This document shows positions 45,125 through 53,618 of a DNA stretch of 64,000 bases, in pieces. The stretch is from the NCBI RefSeq assembly GCF_030123405.1, contig NZ_CP126110.1:2108001-2172000 (forward strand), in the 5' to 3' direction. The DNA is from Neobacillus sp. WH10. Its GTDB lineage: Bacteria > Bacillota > Bacilli > Bacillales > Cytobacillaceae. The translations under genes and the position numbers were made by a program. Position 1 is the first letter of the stretch; the number at the start of each line of letters is the position of its first letter. The notes below the pieces were generated by a model. The model saw only the letters and a program-made list of their open reading frames with translations. It did not search any database and was not told the origin of the DNA.

Positions 45125-45979
45125 ATGATAGAAGCTTTAAATGTTGAAAATGAAAATCATTTATACATCGAGTATGAAGTACTAAGAGAAGATATAACAT
45201 TAGATTGGGCAAGTATTAACAGAAAATTTTCAGGTAGAGTAGATATTGTTAAAGATGCAAATACAGGTGAAATACGATTTTCAAGTGAATATACTTCAGG
45301 TGAAACAGAGGAAATAAATTCTGAGATAATAAAAAGAATAAGTACTTCATTAAAGGAAAATGATGAGGTTGAGACGAGTAATGATTTAGCAAAGTACACT
45401 TCAGGAAAACTGAACAACAAAAATCGAATGAAGTTTATGTTAGCTCTAGCTAACGATATTCCAGGTGATAATCTGAAATATAAATCAGTTAAAAATATTG
45501 AAATCGGTAGAGATAAAACTCTCAAAGTAGCCATGGAAGAAACAGGATTACTTTTTGATGATGGTGTGAGGAATGTAATAATTAACGGTGAAAAAGGCGA
45601 GACATTAAATAATATAGAATATGTTGTAAATGAAGCTTATTATGACTTTTTAATACTTAGAGCATTACAGGTGGAGTATAATTTTGATTATGTATCTGCA
45701 AAAGGTGTTTGCCTTTTAGAATTTGGCTTCCCACATTTTTTTAGAAAATCTCAAAAATCTCAAGAGTTTGAAGTCATAGTGAATAAAGTTTATCTAAATA
45801 AAGGAACTCAAGGAGAGAATACAAAGTCTATTACAAGGAAGATTCTAAAAGAGTTTAATAGCTTTTATCAACAGGAATTTAATACAATACTTGAGCAGCA
45901 AGAGCAGCAAGAGCAGCAAGAGCAGCAAGAGCAGCAAGAGCAGCAAGAGCAGCAAGAGCAGCAAGAGCAGCAGGAGTAG
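45125..45979 (+). CDS. Unknown island protein ending in a Glu-Gln-Gln repeat
   Basis: Encodes 284 residues from an ATG at 45125 (or TTG 45113); neither has a clear ribosome site and a stop lies just upstream, so the 5' end may be lost. The body (about 1-255) is not recognised: charged and soluble, with conserved-looking VNEAYYDFLILRALQVEYNF and LLEFGFPHFFRKSQ segments. Residues 257-284 are nine EQQ triplets encoded by nine 9-bp units, then E and stop. The stop falls directly in front of a decayed resolvase, so the tail may be an artefact of recombination. Confidence 0.55.
   Translation: MIEALNVENENHLYIEYEVLREDITLDWASINRKFSGRVDIVKDANTGEIRFSSEYTSGETEEINSEIIKRISTSLKENDEVETSNDLAKYTSGKLNNKNRMKFMLALANDIPGDNLKYKSVKNIEIGRDKTLKVAMEETGLLFDDGVRNVIINGEKGETLNNIEYVVNEAYYDFLILRALQVEYNFDYVSAKGVCLLEFGFPHFFRKSQKSQEFEVIVNKVYLNKGTQGENTKSITRKILKEFNSFYQQEFNTILEQQEQQEQQEQQEQQEQQEQQEQQEQQE
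45893..45973 (+). repeat. Nine-unit 9-bp tandem repeat (GAGCAGCAA)
   Basis: Nine tandem copies of GAGCAGCAA, the last changed to GAGCAGCAG, in frame as Glu-Gln-Gln. Near-perfect identity indicates recent slipped-strand expansion. Confidence 0.9.
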
Positions 45980-46424
45980 CAAGACAAGTCGAAGCGATGG
46001 AACAATACAAGATAGATAAGGTATATTAAGAGTAGGTTTCTGTAAAAAATACAGTCAGACCAAAGCTACAGGAAATGTTAGACGTTGCAAGAGAAGGAGA
46101 TACAACCTATGTAGCGGACTTTTCAAGATTAGCCCGTTCTACCAAAGATTTGTTAGAAATAGTTGAACTGTTAGAATCAGATGATTAGTACTATTAATTA
46201 CTTTGAACGTGATAATATGTCTTGTAAGACAGCGTGAAGGAATTGCAATAGCCAAAGCCGAGGGCAAATACAAGGGTCGTAAAGAAGTTTCAATCCTTAA
46301 CTTTGAAGAACATTAACAAAGATACATGAACCGAGAAGTTTCAAAGTCTCAACTAGCAAAGGAACTAGGAATATCAAGACCAACCTTAGATAAGTTAATC
46401 AAAGAGCATCAACAAGTGTGTTAA
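45980..46424 (+). pseudogene. Serine resolvase remnant
   Basis: One frame reads ARQVEAMEQYKIDKVY, two stops, then VRPKLQEMLDVAREGDTTYV and ADFSRLARSTKDLLEIVELL to a stop near 46188. A later piece encodes RQREGIAIAKAEGKYKGRKE and the helix-turn-helix VSKSQLAKELGISRPTLDKL. These are the middle and end of a Tn3/Hin-type resolvase broken by stops and a deletion. The catalytic N-terminus is replaced by the EQQ repeat. A short hairpin (GACTCCTCAAGGGGTC, 46429-46444) follows. 46445-46610 shows no gene. Confidence 0.75.
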
Positions 46425-46628
46425 TAAGAGACTCCTCAAGGGGTCTTTTCTTTATGTTGAGGATAGGGGGCGTATTTTCCACATTCTCATGGGTTCATGT
46501 GCGGGAGATGGGGGAGGTAGGCTCATCCACACGTCACGAAATAAGTTTGTTACTTGCGGCAAGACTTTAACTCCTTGTAATATGAAATTAAGAATAGTAG
46601 TTTAAAAACAGTGGGAGGGGGTCTAAAT

Positions 46629-47849
46629 TTGAGAATTGATATTTATTTTCATGATTATAAAGATAAAAGTGAATCCAACAGAACTTTGGAAGTTCTGGAG
46701 TTATTCCTTAGCAAACATACAATCATGAAGAACTATAGTAGTGTATACAATAGTATATCATTTAAATTTTTGAATAACGCACCTATGAAGCGGGAAGAAA
46801 AAATACTTATGCCTTATGGGATTCATCCTGAGGTAGAGATTTTCTCCAACTTTGAAGACAATAGGAAATTATCCGTAGAGACATTTCATCTTGCACTAGG
46901 TTTAATACAAGAAACTATTCCTCGTATAGCATATGCCCCATCTAAGAAAGAATTTGATTTTGATGTTGAGGGACTTTTAGGAGATATTAGTACGGCTGCT
47001 AAAGATGCCCCTCATTCCAAAGAAGCACTCAAACATTTGGATGATAACAAAAAGCAACTTATAATACAAAATCGTATGAATCATAAATTGAGGATAATTG
47101 AAAATTTTAGAGAGAATCCGAGACCTTTAGATACAAAGTTGATAGGAGTTCGTGTCCTTGGCGACCGATATCGATTTAATGATGATGTGGATGTTTATTT
47201 CTATCAGAATATGTATGCAACCATCTTTTCTGATGTTCTCCGCAGATACGATATCCGTTTACCAAGCTATAAGGAAATTTATATCGATTTAGTAAACTCT
47301 TTAGAAGAAGCTATTGATATTAGCACTAGTAAGGAAGACTGGTTTCAGTACACTCATGCAATATTTGATTACACACGATTTAAACAATCATCACAAGAAA
47401 TGAAAGAACAATTATTATTAGAAAGCTTAATTGAAGGACTAAGATATATTACAAATTTTGACCACTTAGAAAAGGACAAAATTGAAAGTGCAATTGAGTA
47501 TATCCAAAAGCATAAACTGCAAACACCGCTTATTTATGCCTTTAAAGAAAATAAAGAATACAATGTAACTATTCAATATAGAGTAACAAGAGAAACTATC
47601 ATAAGGAACTATGTAAAAGCAGTTTATGAGTTACATATTTTTCAAAAGGCAACAGGAGAAGAGCGTGTGATTCCTCTAGGGGTCTTTGAAACATTTAATG
47701 TCCCGTATGTTTTGGGAAGTATTAGTCTTACCAAGAAACAAGTCACAATTAAGGGAAGAACAGGATTAAGAGCGGAAATTTATCGCTCAAGTGAAAAAGC
47801 ACCTAGTGAGTACAAATTTCAGTTTGATGAACTGTTCTTGACCAAATAA
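46629..47849 (+). CDS. Unknown island cargo protein A
   Basis: Encodes 406 residues from a TTG at 46629 with GGAGGGGG about eight bases before it; a GTG at 46611 overlaps that site. Not recognised. No signal peptide or membrane segment. The N-terminal part (RIDIYFHDYKDKSESN) looks alpha/beta. The middle (about 120-300) is helical and charged, with ALKHLDDNKKQLIIQNRM, and the end is beta-rich with VRVLGDRYRFND earlier and VTIKGRTGLRAEIYRSSE late. Thirteen bases separate it from the next gene on the same strand, so the two form a two-gene cassette that is the main intact cargo of the yneF island. Confidence 0.7.
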   Translation: MRIDIYFHDYKDKSESNRTLEVLELFLSKHTIMKNYSSVYNSISFKFLNNAPMKREEKILMPYGIHPEVEIFSNFEDNRKLSVETFHLALGLIQETIPRIAYAPSKKEFDFDVEGLLGDISTAAKDAPHSKEALKHLDDNKKQLIIQNRMNHKLRIIENFRENPRPLDTKLIGVRVLGDRYRFNDDVDVYFYQNMYATIFSDVLRRYDIRLPSYKEIYIDLVNSLEEAIDISTSKEDWFQYTHAIFDYTRFKQSSQEMKEQLLLESLIEGLRYITNFDHLEKDKIESAIEYIQKHKLQTPLIYAFKENKEYNVTIQYRVTRETIIRNYVKAVYELHIFQKATGEERVIPLGVFETFNVPYVLGSISLTKKQVTIKGRTGLRAEIYRSSEKAPSEYKFQFDELFLTK

Positions 47850-47862
47850 GAGGGTGATACTA

Positions 47863-48747
47863 TTGGTAAACCATATTAAAGCAATTCATCAATTCAACAT
47901 TAATCAGATTGCTGGAAAGCATGATACAAGAAATATTAGTATTGACTGCGAGGGTAAAGTAATTTTACTAACTTCAACTAAAAAAAGAAGAAAATACCAT
48001 CATTCGATTTTTTATGATGCAGAATGGGGAGTAAAGAAAATAATTATTCCTCCCTCAAAAGAACCTTTTCACTATGCCCAGCCATTGGGGGAGAATTGGC
48101 TGCTTGTAAATGCCAATGCAAAGAATGATACAACACATAATGCCTTTGTTTACGATGAGAATCTGAATTTGATTTCTTACTTTCATATGGGTGATGGAAT
48201 AGAAGATGTCCAAACTACCAAGGATGGTGATATTTGGACTAGTTATTTTGATGAAGGAGTATTTGGAAATTCTATCGGAGCAAGCGGGCTACTTTGCTTT
48301 GATAAGAAAGGGGTAAAAATATTTGATTTTGTAAGATTTGTTCAAACTCCGAGCAATAATGAAATTCCTTTCATTGATGACTGTTATGCTTTGAATGTCT
48401 ACTCAAATCAAGCTGTATATTTGTATTACTATTCGGACTTCCCTCTGTTAGCTATACATAATATGACTGACTATGAGTTATTTAACCATGAACCCTTAAA
48501 AAAAACGCCAATTGTGGGGAGCCATGCCTTTTCAATTTGGAAAGATAATATCCTATTTGGACATGGTTATAATCATAAAGGACAAATTCATCTATATTCA
48601 TTTCAAAATAAGAAAATCCAAAGTTATCTTCCTGTAACTGAAGAGAATGACATCATTAACTATGATTATTCAGTAGGGCGAAAGTATAAGCTGTTTTTAG
48701 TTTGTAAAGATGACATTTATCTTGTGGATATTCGAGATGTAATTTAA
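47863..48747 (+). CDS. Unknown island cargo protein B, beta-propeller-like
   Basis: Encodes 294 residues from a TTG at 47863 after AGAGGGTGA. Not recognised. The sequence shows recurrent short strand patterns (NISIDCEGKVILL, HNAFVYDENLNLISYF, TTKDGDIWTSYFDEG, GLLCFDKKGVKIFDF, HLYSFQNKKIQSYL) spaced about 45-55 residues, suggestive of a beta-propeller. It has no catalytic motif that I can name, signal peptide or membrane helix. It is coupled to the gene at 46629. A sensor or scaffold role paired with protein A is speculation. Confidence 0.65.
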   Translation: MVNHIKAIHQFNINQIAGKHDTRNISIDCEGKVILLTSTKKRRKYHHSIFYDAEWGVKKIIIPPSKEPFHYAQPLGENWLLVNANAKNDTTHNAFVYDENLNLISYFHMGDGIEDVQTTKDGDIWTSYFDEGVFGNSIGASGLLCFDKKGVKIFDFVRFVQTPSNNEIPFIDDCYALNVYSNQAVYLYYYSDFPLLAIHNMTDYELFNHEPLKKTPIVGSHAFSIWKDNILFGHGYNHKGQIHLYSFQNKKIQSYLPVTEENDIINYDYSVGRKYKLFLVCKDDIYLVDIRDVI

Positions 48748-48905
48748 GAAGCTTTTCTACATTGAAAACAGGTTTGAAATAAAGGTTGTTTGTTTAAAGA
48801 GTACAACCTTCTATGACCGCTTTACAGTTTTCCACCACTACTTTTTCATTGAAAATGAAGCTTTATCATGAGAAGTGGATAGTGCTAGTTGAATATAAGT
48901 AATAC

Positions 48906-49067
48906 ATGAATATTAAACGGTTTTCTGCCTTTGTTGCGGCTATGTTCTTAACAACGGAGTCAGGTATTAAGTTACAAGGAAAACATAGGCAGTTTAGAAT
49001 AGTAGAAGATGAGTTGACACCTTTTAAAAAAGTCAAAAACACACAGAAAACATCAACCACTTTTTAA
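48906..49067 (+). CDS. Short ORF at the island right end, doubtful
   Basis: Open frame of 53 codons starting MNIKRFSAFVAAMFLTTESG and ending basic. No ribosome site is visible and the ATG context is poor. It could be a remnant of a regulator or excisionase; coding status is uncertain. The rest of 48748-48905 shows nothing. Confidence 0.2.
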   Translation: MNIKRFSAFVAAMFLTTESGIKLQGKHRQFRIVEDELTPFKKVKNTQKTSTTF

Positions 49068-49209
49068 CCAATAAATAGGTGATGGTTTAACCAAAAGCTA
49101 TTAAACTGGTTAAAGTTTCCTTGACAAACTGTACTAAAATATGGTTAACTTTTCTCAAAGAAAATGCGACTTAATATTTGGTAATAAATTGTCAAAAATG
49201 AGTGGTTAA
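49064..49209. promoter_or_regulatory. Putative integrase arm sites, right end
   Basis: TGGTTAA or its complement at 49064-49070, 49087-49093, 49107-49113, 49142-49148 and 49203-49209; five copies in 146 bp, with the pair at 49083-49093 forming the palindrome TGGTTTAACCA. They abut the right att repeat. Integrase or excisionase binding is inferred. Confidence 0.55.
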
Positions 49210-49247
49210 GGTTTTCCTTTACGTAGCCTTGAAACCTTTATATAACA

Positions 49248-49367
49248 AGCTACTTAAAGAAAAATCCGCCAATCAATGAACAAATGTTAAAAATGATGAT
49301 GATGCAAATGGGAATGAAGCCTTCGCAAAAGAAAATCAACCAAATGATGTCAGCAATGAACAAGCAG
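49248..49367 (+). repeat. attR-type repeat, displaced ancestral yneF 3' end
   Basis: 120 bp identical to 43772-43891. Reading on, the frame ends AACAAGCAGCAATCTAAATAA (NKQQSK stop) and meets a terminator, so this is the original end of yneF pushed 5.5 kb away by the island. Confidence 0.9.
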
Positions 49368-49386
49368 CAATCTAAATAAAATGGAC

Positions 49387-49415
49387 AAGCGCTCATGTAT
49401 ATGAGTGCTTTTTTC
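49387..49415 (+). terminator. Original yneF terminator
   Basis: AAGCGCTCAT/ATGAGTGCTT (one G-T pair) with a GTAT loop and a T-run. Confidence 0.8.
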
Positions 49416-49561
49416 ATGTTTTTAAACTTGTGATTTCTAAATCTTTATTATTTTATAAATATTTGATAAAATAAAACCTCTGCAAGCTAATATTGATATT
49501 TGGCATTTAAATTTTTGCAAGCAGCTTTTTAGCATTATTTTTTTGTCTTTGGGGGGGTTTT

Positions 49562-51313
49562 ATGAAGGTCTTTTTAGACTTAGGCTGGTTTTTTAAACAG
49601 GAGAAAAAAGCGTACATATCAGGGGTTCTTATTTTATTACTAGTAGCACTGCTGCAGTTAGTTCCACCAAAAGTAATTGGTATTATTGCCGACCATATTA
49701 ATGACGGCACGGTCACAAAAGGAATGCTTATCGAGTGGGTTGTGGTTCTGATTGCTGTCGCACTTATGATGTATGGTCTCAGATATTATTGGAGAATTAT
49801 GATTTTTGGTTCAGCGGTAAAACTTAGCAGGATATTAAGAAATCGTTTGTATTCGCATTTTACCAAGATGTCACCATCGTTTTATCAGAAAAGCAGAATT
49901 GGTGACTTGATGGCACATGCTACAAACGACTTGTCAGCTATTCAACAAACTGCGGGGGCAGGAGTCTTAACTCTTGTAGACTCCTTATCGACAGGCGGAT
50001 TTGTCATTATCGCAATGGCGTTTACAATCAGTTGGAAGTTAACCTTAATTTGTTTGATTCCGATGCCTTTTATGGCACTGTTGACAAACTGGTTTGGAAC
50101 CATGCTCCACAAAAGTTTTTATAAGGCACAAGAAGCTTTCTCATCCCTAAATGACAAAACGCAAGAAAGCATTACAGGGATAAAGGTTATCAAAACGTTT
50201 GGACAGGAACAGGAAGATATTGAAGATTTCCGCAAACAATCGGCAGATGTCGTCCAAAAAAATATTGTTGTAGCAAAAATTGATTCCCTCTATGACCCTA
50301 CTATTTCCATTATCGTCGGCATTTCTTTTTTCCTATCGATTGCATTTGGTGCGAAATATGTCCTTAATGGCGAATTAACGATTGGAGAGTTAATCTCGTT
50401 TACGACATATTTGGGTTTATTAATCTGGCCAATGCTTGCATTTGGCTGGTTATTTAACATTGTTGAACGCGGTCGAGCTTCCTATGACCGTGTAGCTGCT
50501 CTCCTAAGTGAAAAGGTAGACATTATTGATGACAAGAAGGCCTTGAATGTTGTGCCATGTGGTGATATCCATTACAGAATCACAGAATTTACTTATCCGG
50601 GAGAATCAAGGCCAATCTTAACAGATATCAATTTTTCACTTAAACAAGGTGAGACACTTGGGATTGTTGGTAAAACGGGTGCAGGAAAAACAACGTTGTT
50701 AAAGCTACTGATACGGGAGTTTGAAGGATATGATGGGGACATTCTTTTTGGAGGCAAGACACTGAAAGGTTATAAGCTGGAAAAATTACGTGAAGCAATT
50801 GGTTATGTTCCGCAGGATCATTTCTTATTTTCGGCATCAGTTGCTGAGAATATTGGTTTTACAGATCCAACTGCCTCAATCCAGGAAGTTAAAAATGCAG
50901 CGAAACTAGCCAATATACACGATGATATACTCCAATTTACCGATGGATATGACACGGTTGTAGGAGAACGAGGAGTTTCATTATCTGGAGGGCAAAAACA
51001 AAGGATTTCCATAGCTCGGGCGCTATTAATGAATCCTGAGGTTTTAGTACTCGATGATTCATTATCAGCGGTAGATGCCAAAACTGAGGAATCAATTCTT
51101 TCGTCATTAAGACAGAATCGCGAAGGAAAAACAACAATCATTACTTCACACCGTTTAAGTGCCATCCAACATGCCAATCTCATTCTTGTTTTAGAAGATG
51201 GGAAGATCATGGAAAGAGGCACTCACGAGGAACTTATGGAATTAGACGGATGGTATAAGGAAATGTATTTACACCAGCAGCTAGAAGAGCTGGTCGAGCA
51301 TGGAGGACATTAA
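49562..51313 (+). CDS. Heterodimeric ABC exporter subunit, YheI/BmrC-like
   Basis: Encodes 583 residues: six transmembrane helices (about 15-310) fused to an ATPase domain. Walker A is GKTGAGKTT, Q-loop YVPQDHFLF, the signature LSGGQKQR is canonical, and Walker B ends LDD instead of LDE, so the catalytic Glu is Asp. In BmrCD-type pairs the C subunit carries this degenerate residue. ATG at 49562 follows a G-rich GGGGGGG. It is two bases from the next subunit gene. Likely a multidrug or peptide exporter; substrate unknown. Confidence 0.93.
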   Translation: MKVFLDLGWFFKQEKKAYISGVLILLLVALLQLVPPKVIGIIADHINDGTVTKGMLIEWVVVLIAVALMMYGLRYYWRIMIFGSAVKLSRILRNRLYSHFTKMSPSFYQKSRIGDLMAHATNDLSAIQQTAGAGVLTLVDSLSTGGFVIIAMAFTISWKLTLICLIPMPFMALLTNWFGTMLHKSFYKAQEAFSSLNDKTQESITGIKVIKTFGQEQEDIEDFRKQSADVVQKNIVVAKIDSLYDPTISIIVGISFFLSIAFGAKYVLNGELTIGELISFTTYLGLLIWPMLAFGWLFNIVERGRASYDRVAALLSEKVDIIDDKKALNVVPCGDIHYRITEFTYPGESRPILTDINFSLKQGETLGIVGKTGAGKTTLLKLLIREFEGYDGDILFGGKTLKGYKLEKLREAIGYVPQDHFLFSASVAENIGFTDPTASIQEVKNAAKLANIHDDILQFTDGYDTVVGERGVSLSGGQKQRISIARALLMNPEVLVLDDSLSAVDAKTEESILSSLRQNREGKTTIITSHRLSAIQHANLILVLEDGKIMERGTHEELMELDGWYKEMYLHQQLEELVEHGGH

Positions 51314-51314
51314 T

Positions 51315-53108
51315 ATGGAAGAGAAAGAGCATTTGTCAGAACGTGAACAAAGAAAGGTCTTATTCCGTCTTCTTTCCTATACAAAACCGCATAAAAAAAT
51401 GATCAGTATTGCCTTTATCCTTTTGTTGCTAACAACGATCGGGGATATTGTCCTTCCGTTATTAGTTAAAATCTTTATTGATGATTATTTAACACCAGGA
51501 AGGCTTGAGTTCCAGCCTTTATTGATTCTTGGTTCAGTTTACATGGGAATTCAAGTAGTAAAAGCGATCTTGATGTTTTTCCAATTTGTGAAATTTCAGG
51601 AGATTGCCTTATATATTATCCAACAGCTTAGAATTGATGTTTTTTCAAAGGTCCAAGCACTAGGTCTGAAGTATTTTGATAAAACGCCTGCTGGCAGTAT
51701 TGTGTCGCGGGTAACGAATGATACAGAAGCGATTAAAGATATGTTTGTAACCGTAATATCGACATTTATTCAAAGTGGATTTTTGCTGACTGGTATCTTT
51801 ATTGCTATGTTTATTTTGAATGTGAAGCTGGCCTTGTTCTGTGTCATCATTATCCCGATTTTATTATTTGTCATGAATTTATACAGAAAATTAAGCTCAC
51901 GATACTATCTTTATATGCGTGAAAGACTAAGCCAGCTGAATGCAAAGTTAAGCGAGTCTTTGTCGGGTATGTCAATAATTCAAGTATTTCGTCAGGAAAA
52001 ACGCCTTCGAAAAGAGTTTGGCGATATTAATGAGCAGCACTACAATGCGGGTATGAAAAATATTAAAATTGATGGCTTGCTATTAAGACCGGCAATTGAT
52101 TTGATTTATATTTTTGCACTGATCATTGTCCTAAGCTATTTTGGAATAACTTCCTTACAACATAGTGTAGAAATTGGGGTTATCTATGCGTTTATAAATT
52201 ATTTGGATCGATTTTTTGAACCGGTAAACCAAATGATGATGCGGCTGTCTCTATACCAGCAGGCCATCGTAGCTGGCTCTAGGGTATTTAAATTGCTGGA
52301 TGAGGTAGAATTGGCTCCTGCTCAGAAGGAAGAGAAGACCATTTCAATTGAAGAAGGAAAAATTGAATTCAGGAATTTAAGTTTTTCTTATGATGGGAAG
52401 AGGGACGTTCTTAAAAATATTTCCTTTACTGCTAATCCAGGAGAAACGGTTGCACTTGTCGGCCATACCGGAAGCGGCAAGAGTTCCATCATTAATCTAA
52501 TGATGCGTTTCTACGAATTCGAACGTGGTGAGATATTGATTGATGGAGATTCAATTCGTAACTTTACCAAGTCTGAGCTAAGAGAGAAAATGGGACTTGT
52601 CCTACAGGATCCGTTTTTGTTTTACGGGACGGTAAAAGATAATATTCGCCTTCATAACGAGGACATGACAGATGAACAAGTAGAAGAAGCGGCAAGATTT
52701 GTTCAAGCGCATTTGTTTATTGATAGACTTGATGATGGATTTGACCATAAAGTAGTGGAAAGGGGAGCAACCTTCTCAAGCGGTCAGCGGCAACTAATTG
52801 CTTTCGCGAGAACGATTGCGGCAAATCCAAAAATACTGGTTCTGGATGAAGCGACGGCTAATATAGATACGGAAACAGAAGAAGCAATACAAACGGCCCT
52901 TGCGAAAATGCGTCAAGGAAGGACTACCATTGCAATAGCCCATAGATTATCAACGATTCAGGATGCTGACCTCATTCTTGTGCTTCATCAGGGAGAAATT
53001 GTGGAGCGCGGAACGCATCAGGAGCTTCTTGCACAAGAAGGTTTATATCATAAAATGTTCCTTTTACAAAACGGAGCGATTGGGCGTTTGGAGGACGTAG
53101 TTAATTAA
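51315..53108 (+). CDS. Heterodimeric ABC exporter subunit, YheH/BmrD-like
   Basis: Encodes 597 residues from the ATG at 51315 with GGAGG nine bases earlier; the ATG at 51300 would overlap the upstream gene without a site. Six helices then an ATPase domain with Walker A GHTGSGKSS, Q-loop LVLQDPFLF, Walker B ILVLDEAT (intact Glu) and signature FSSGQRQ, where the usual LSGGQ is altered. With the partner this yields one canonical composite ATP site and one degenerate site, typical of asymmetric exporters. The pair lies between yneF and ccdA. Confidence 0.93.
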   Translation: MEEKEHLSEREQRKVLFRLLSYTKPHKKMISIAFILLLLTTIGDIVLPLLVKIFIDDYLTPGRLEFQPLLILGSVYMGIQVVKAILMFFQFVKFQEIALYIIQQLRIDVFSKVQALGLKYFDKTPAGSIVSRVTNDTEAIKDMFVTVISTFIQSGFLLTGIFIAMFILNVKLALFCVIIIPILLFVMNLYRKLSSRYYLYMRERLSQLNAKLSESLSGMSIIQVFRQEKRLRKEFGDINEQHYNAGMKNIKIDGLLLRPAIDLIYIFALIIVLSYFGITSLQHSVEIGVIYAFINYLDRFFEPVNQMMMRLSLYQQAIVAGSRVFKLLDEVELAPAQKEEKTISIEEGKIEFRNLSFSYDGKRDVLKNISFTANPGETVALVGHTGSGKSSIINLMMRFYEFERGEILIDGDSIRNFTKSELREKMGLVLQDPFLFYGTVKDNIRLHNEDMTDEQVEEAARFVQAHLFIDRLDDGFDHKVVERGATFSSGQRQLIAFARTIAANPKILVLDEATANIDTETEEAIQTALAKMRQGRTTIAIAHRLSTIQDADLILVLHQGEIVERGTHQELLAQEGLYHKMFLLQNGAIGRLEDVVN

Positions 53109-53112
53109 TAAA

Positions 53113-53141
53113 AAAAGCCTGGCGATAGTGCCGGGCTTTTG
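53113..53141 (+). terminator. Terminator after the ABC exporter
   Basis: AAAAGCCTGGC/GCCGGGCTTTT with a GATAGT loop (one T-G mispair position). Confidence 0.75.
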
Positions 53142-53170
53142 ATCCGTTTTTAACCTGTGGTCAGGAAATG

Positions 53171-53347
53171 TTAACAGGCTGATGATGAAACTTTTTTTAT
53201 ATAGATTCTATTATATTCATTTAAAAGGTTGTCCAGTTCCTGACTATAGCGAATTGCTACGGAGGAAGTTAAGCCGTTAGTAGTAGCGACTTGAATTAAT
53301 TCAGCTCGCTTTTTTTCAATTAATGCAACTAATTCTTGTTTGATCAC
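53171..53347 (-). CDS. Spo0E-like aspartyl-phosphate phosphatase
   Basis: Encodes 58 residues from a GTG at 53347 with AAAGGA upstream on the minus strand. The sequence has the two-helix design of the Spo0E family, LVALIEKKRAELIQVA, a turn, then the signature RYSQELDNLLNEYNR. Family members remove phosphate from Spo0A~P and so delay sporulation. Easily missed because of its size. It is the only gene in the 53109-53618 interval. Divergent from ccdA and convergent with the exporter operon. Confidence 0.85.
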   Translation of the reverse strand: MIKQELVALIEKKRAELIQVATTNGLTSSVAIRYSQELDNLLNEYNRIYIKKVSSSAC

Positions 53348-53618
53348 GGCCGAGAATCCTTTCTGGAGTAACTCCTAAATTTGGGAAAAATAGAATAATA
53401 GACAACAAATATGGGATTGTTTTACTAGTATAACCTATGATGTAAATAATTTCAAAGATATTGTAAAAAAATATCCAATCTTATAGGCTTAAAATTGGTA
53501 AAAATGAATATTTTTTGAAATGTTATTGCTTGAGTCACAAAAATTTCATGTAACCATTATCTTTTAGTTAAAAGTTTTGTTAGAATGAAGGGGTATCGAC
53601 TATAGTGGGAGTGTTAAT

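Noticed and set aside
45893..45973. CRISPR array
   Set aside because: The units are nine bases, contiguous and coding, with no spacers. It is a minisatellite.
45125..45979. KwaB/DUF4868-type defence protein
   Set aside because: Considered because of size and island context, but I could not line up its characteristic motifs, so no defence name is given.
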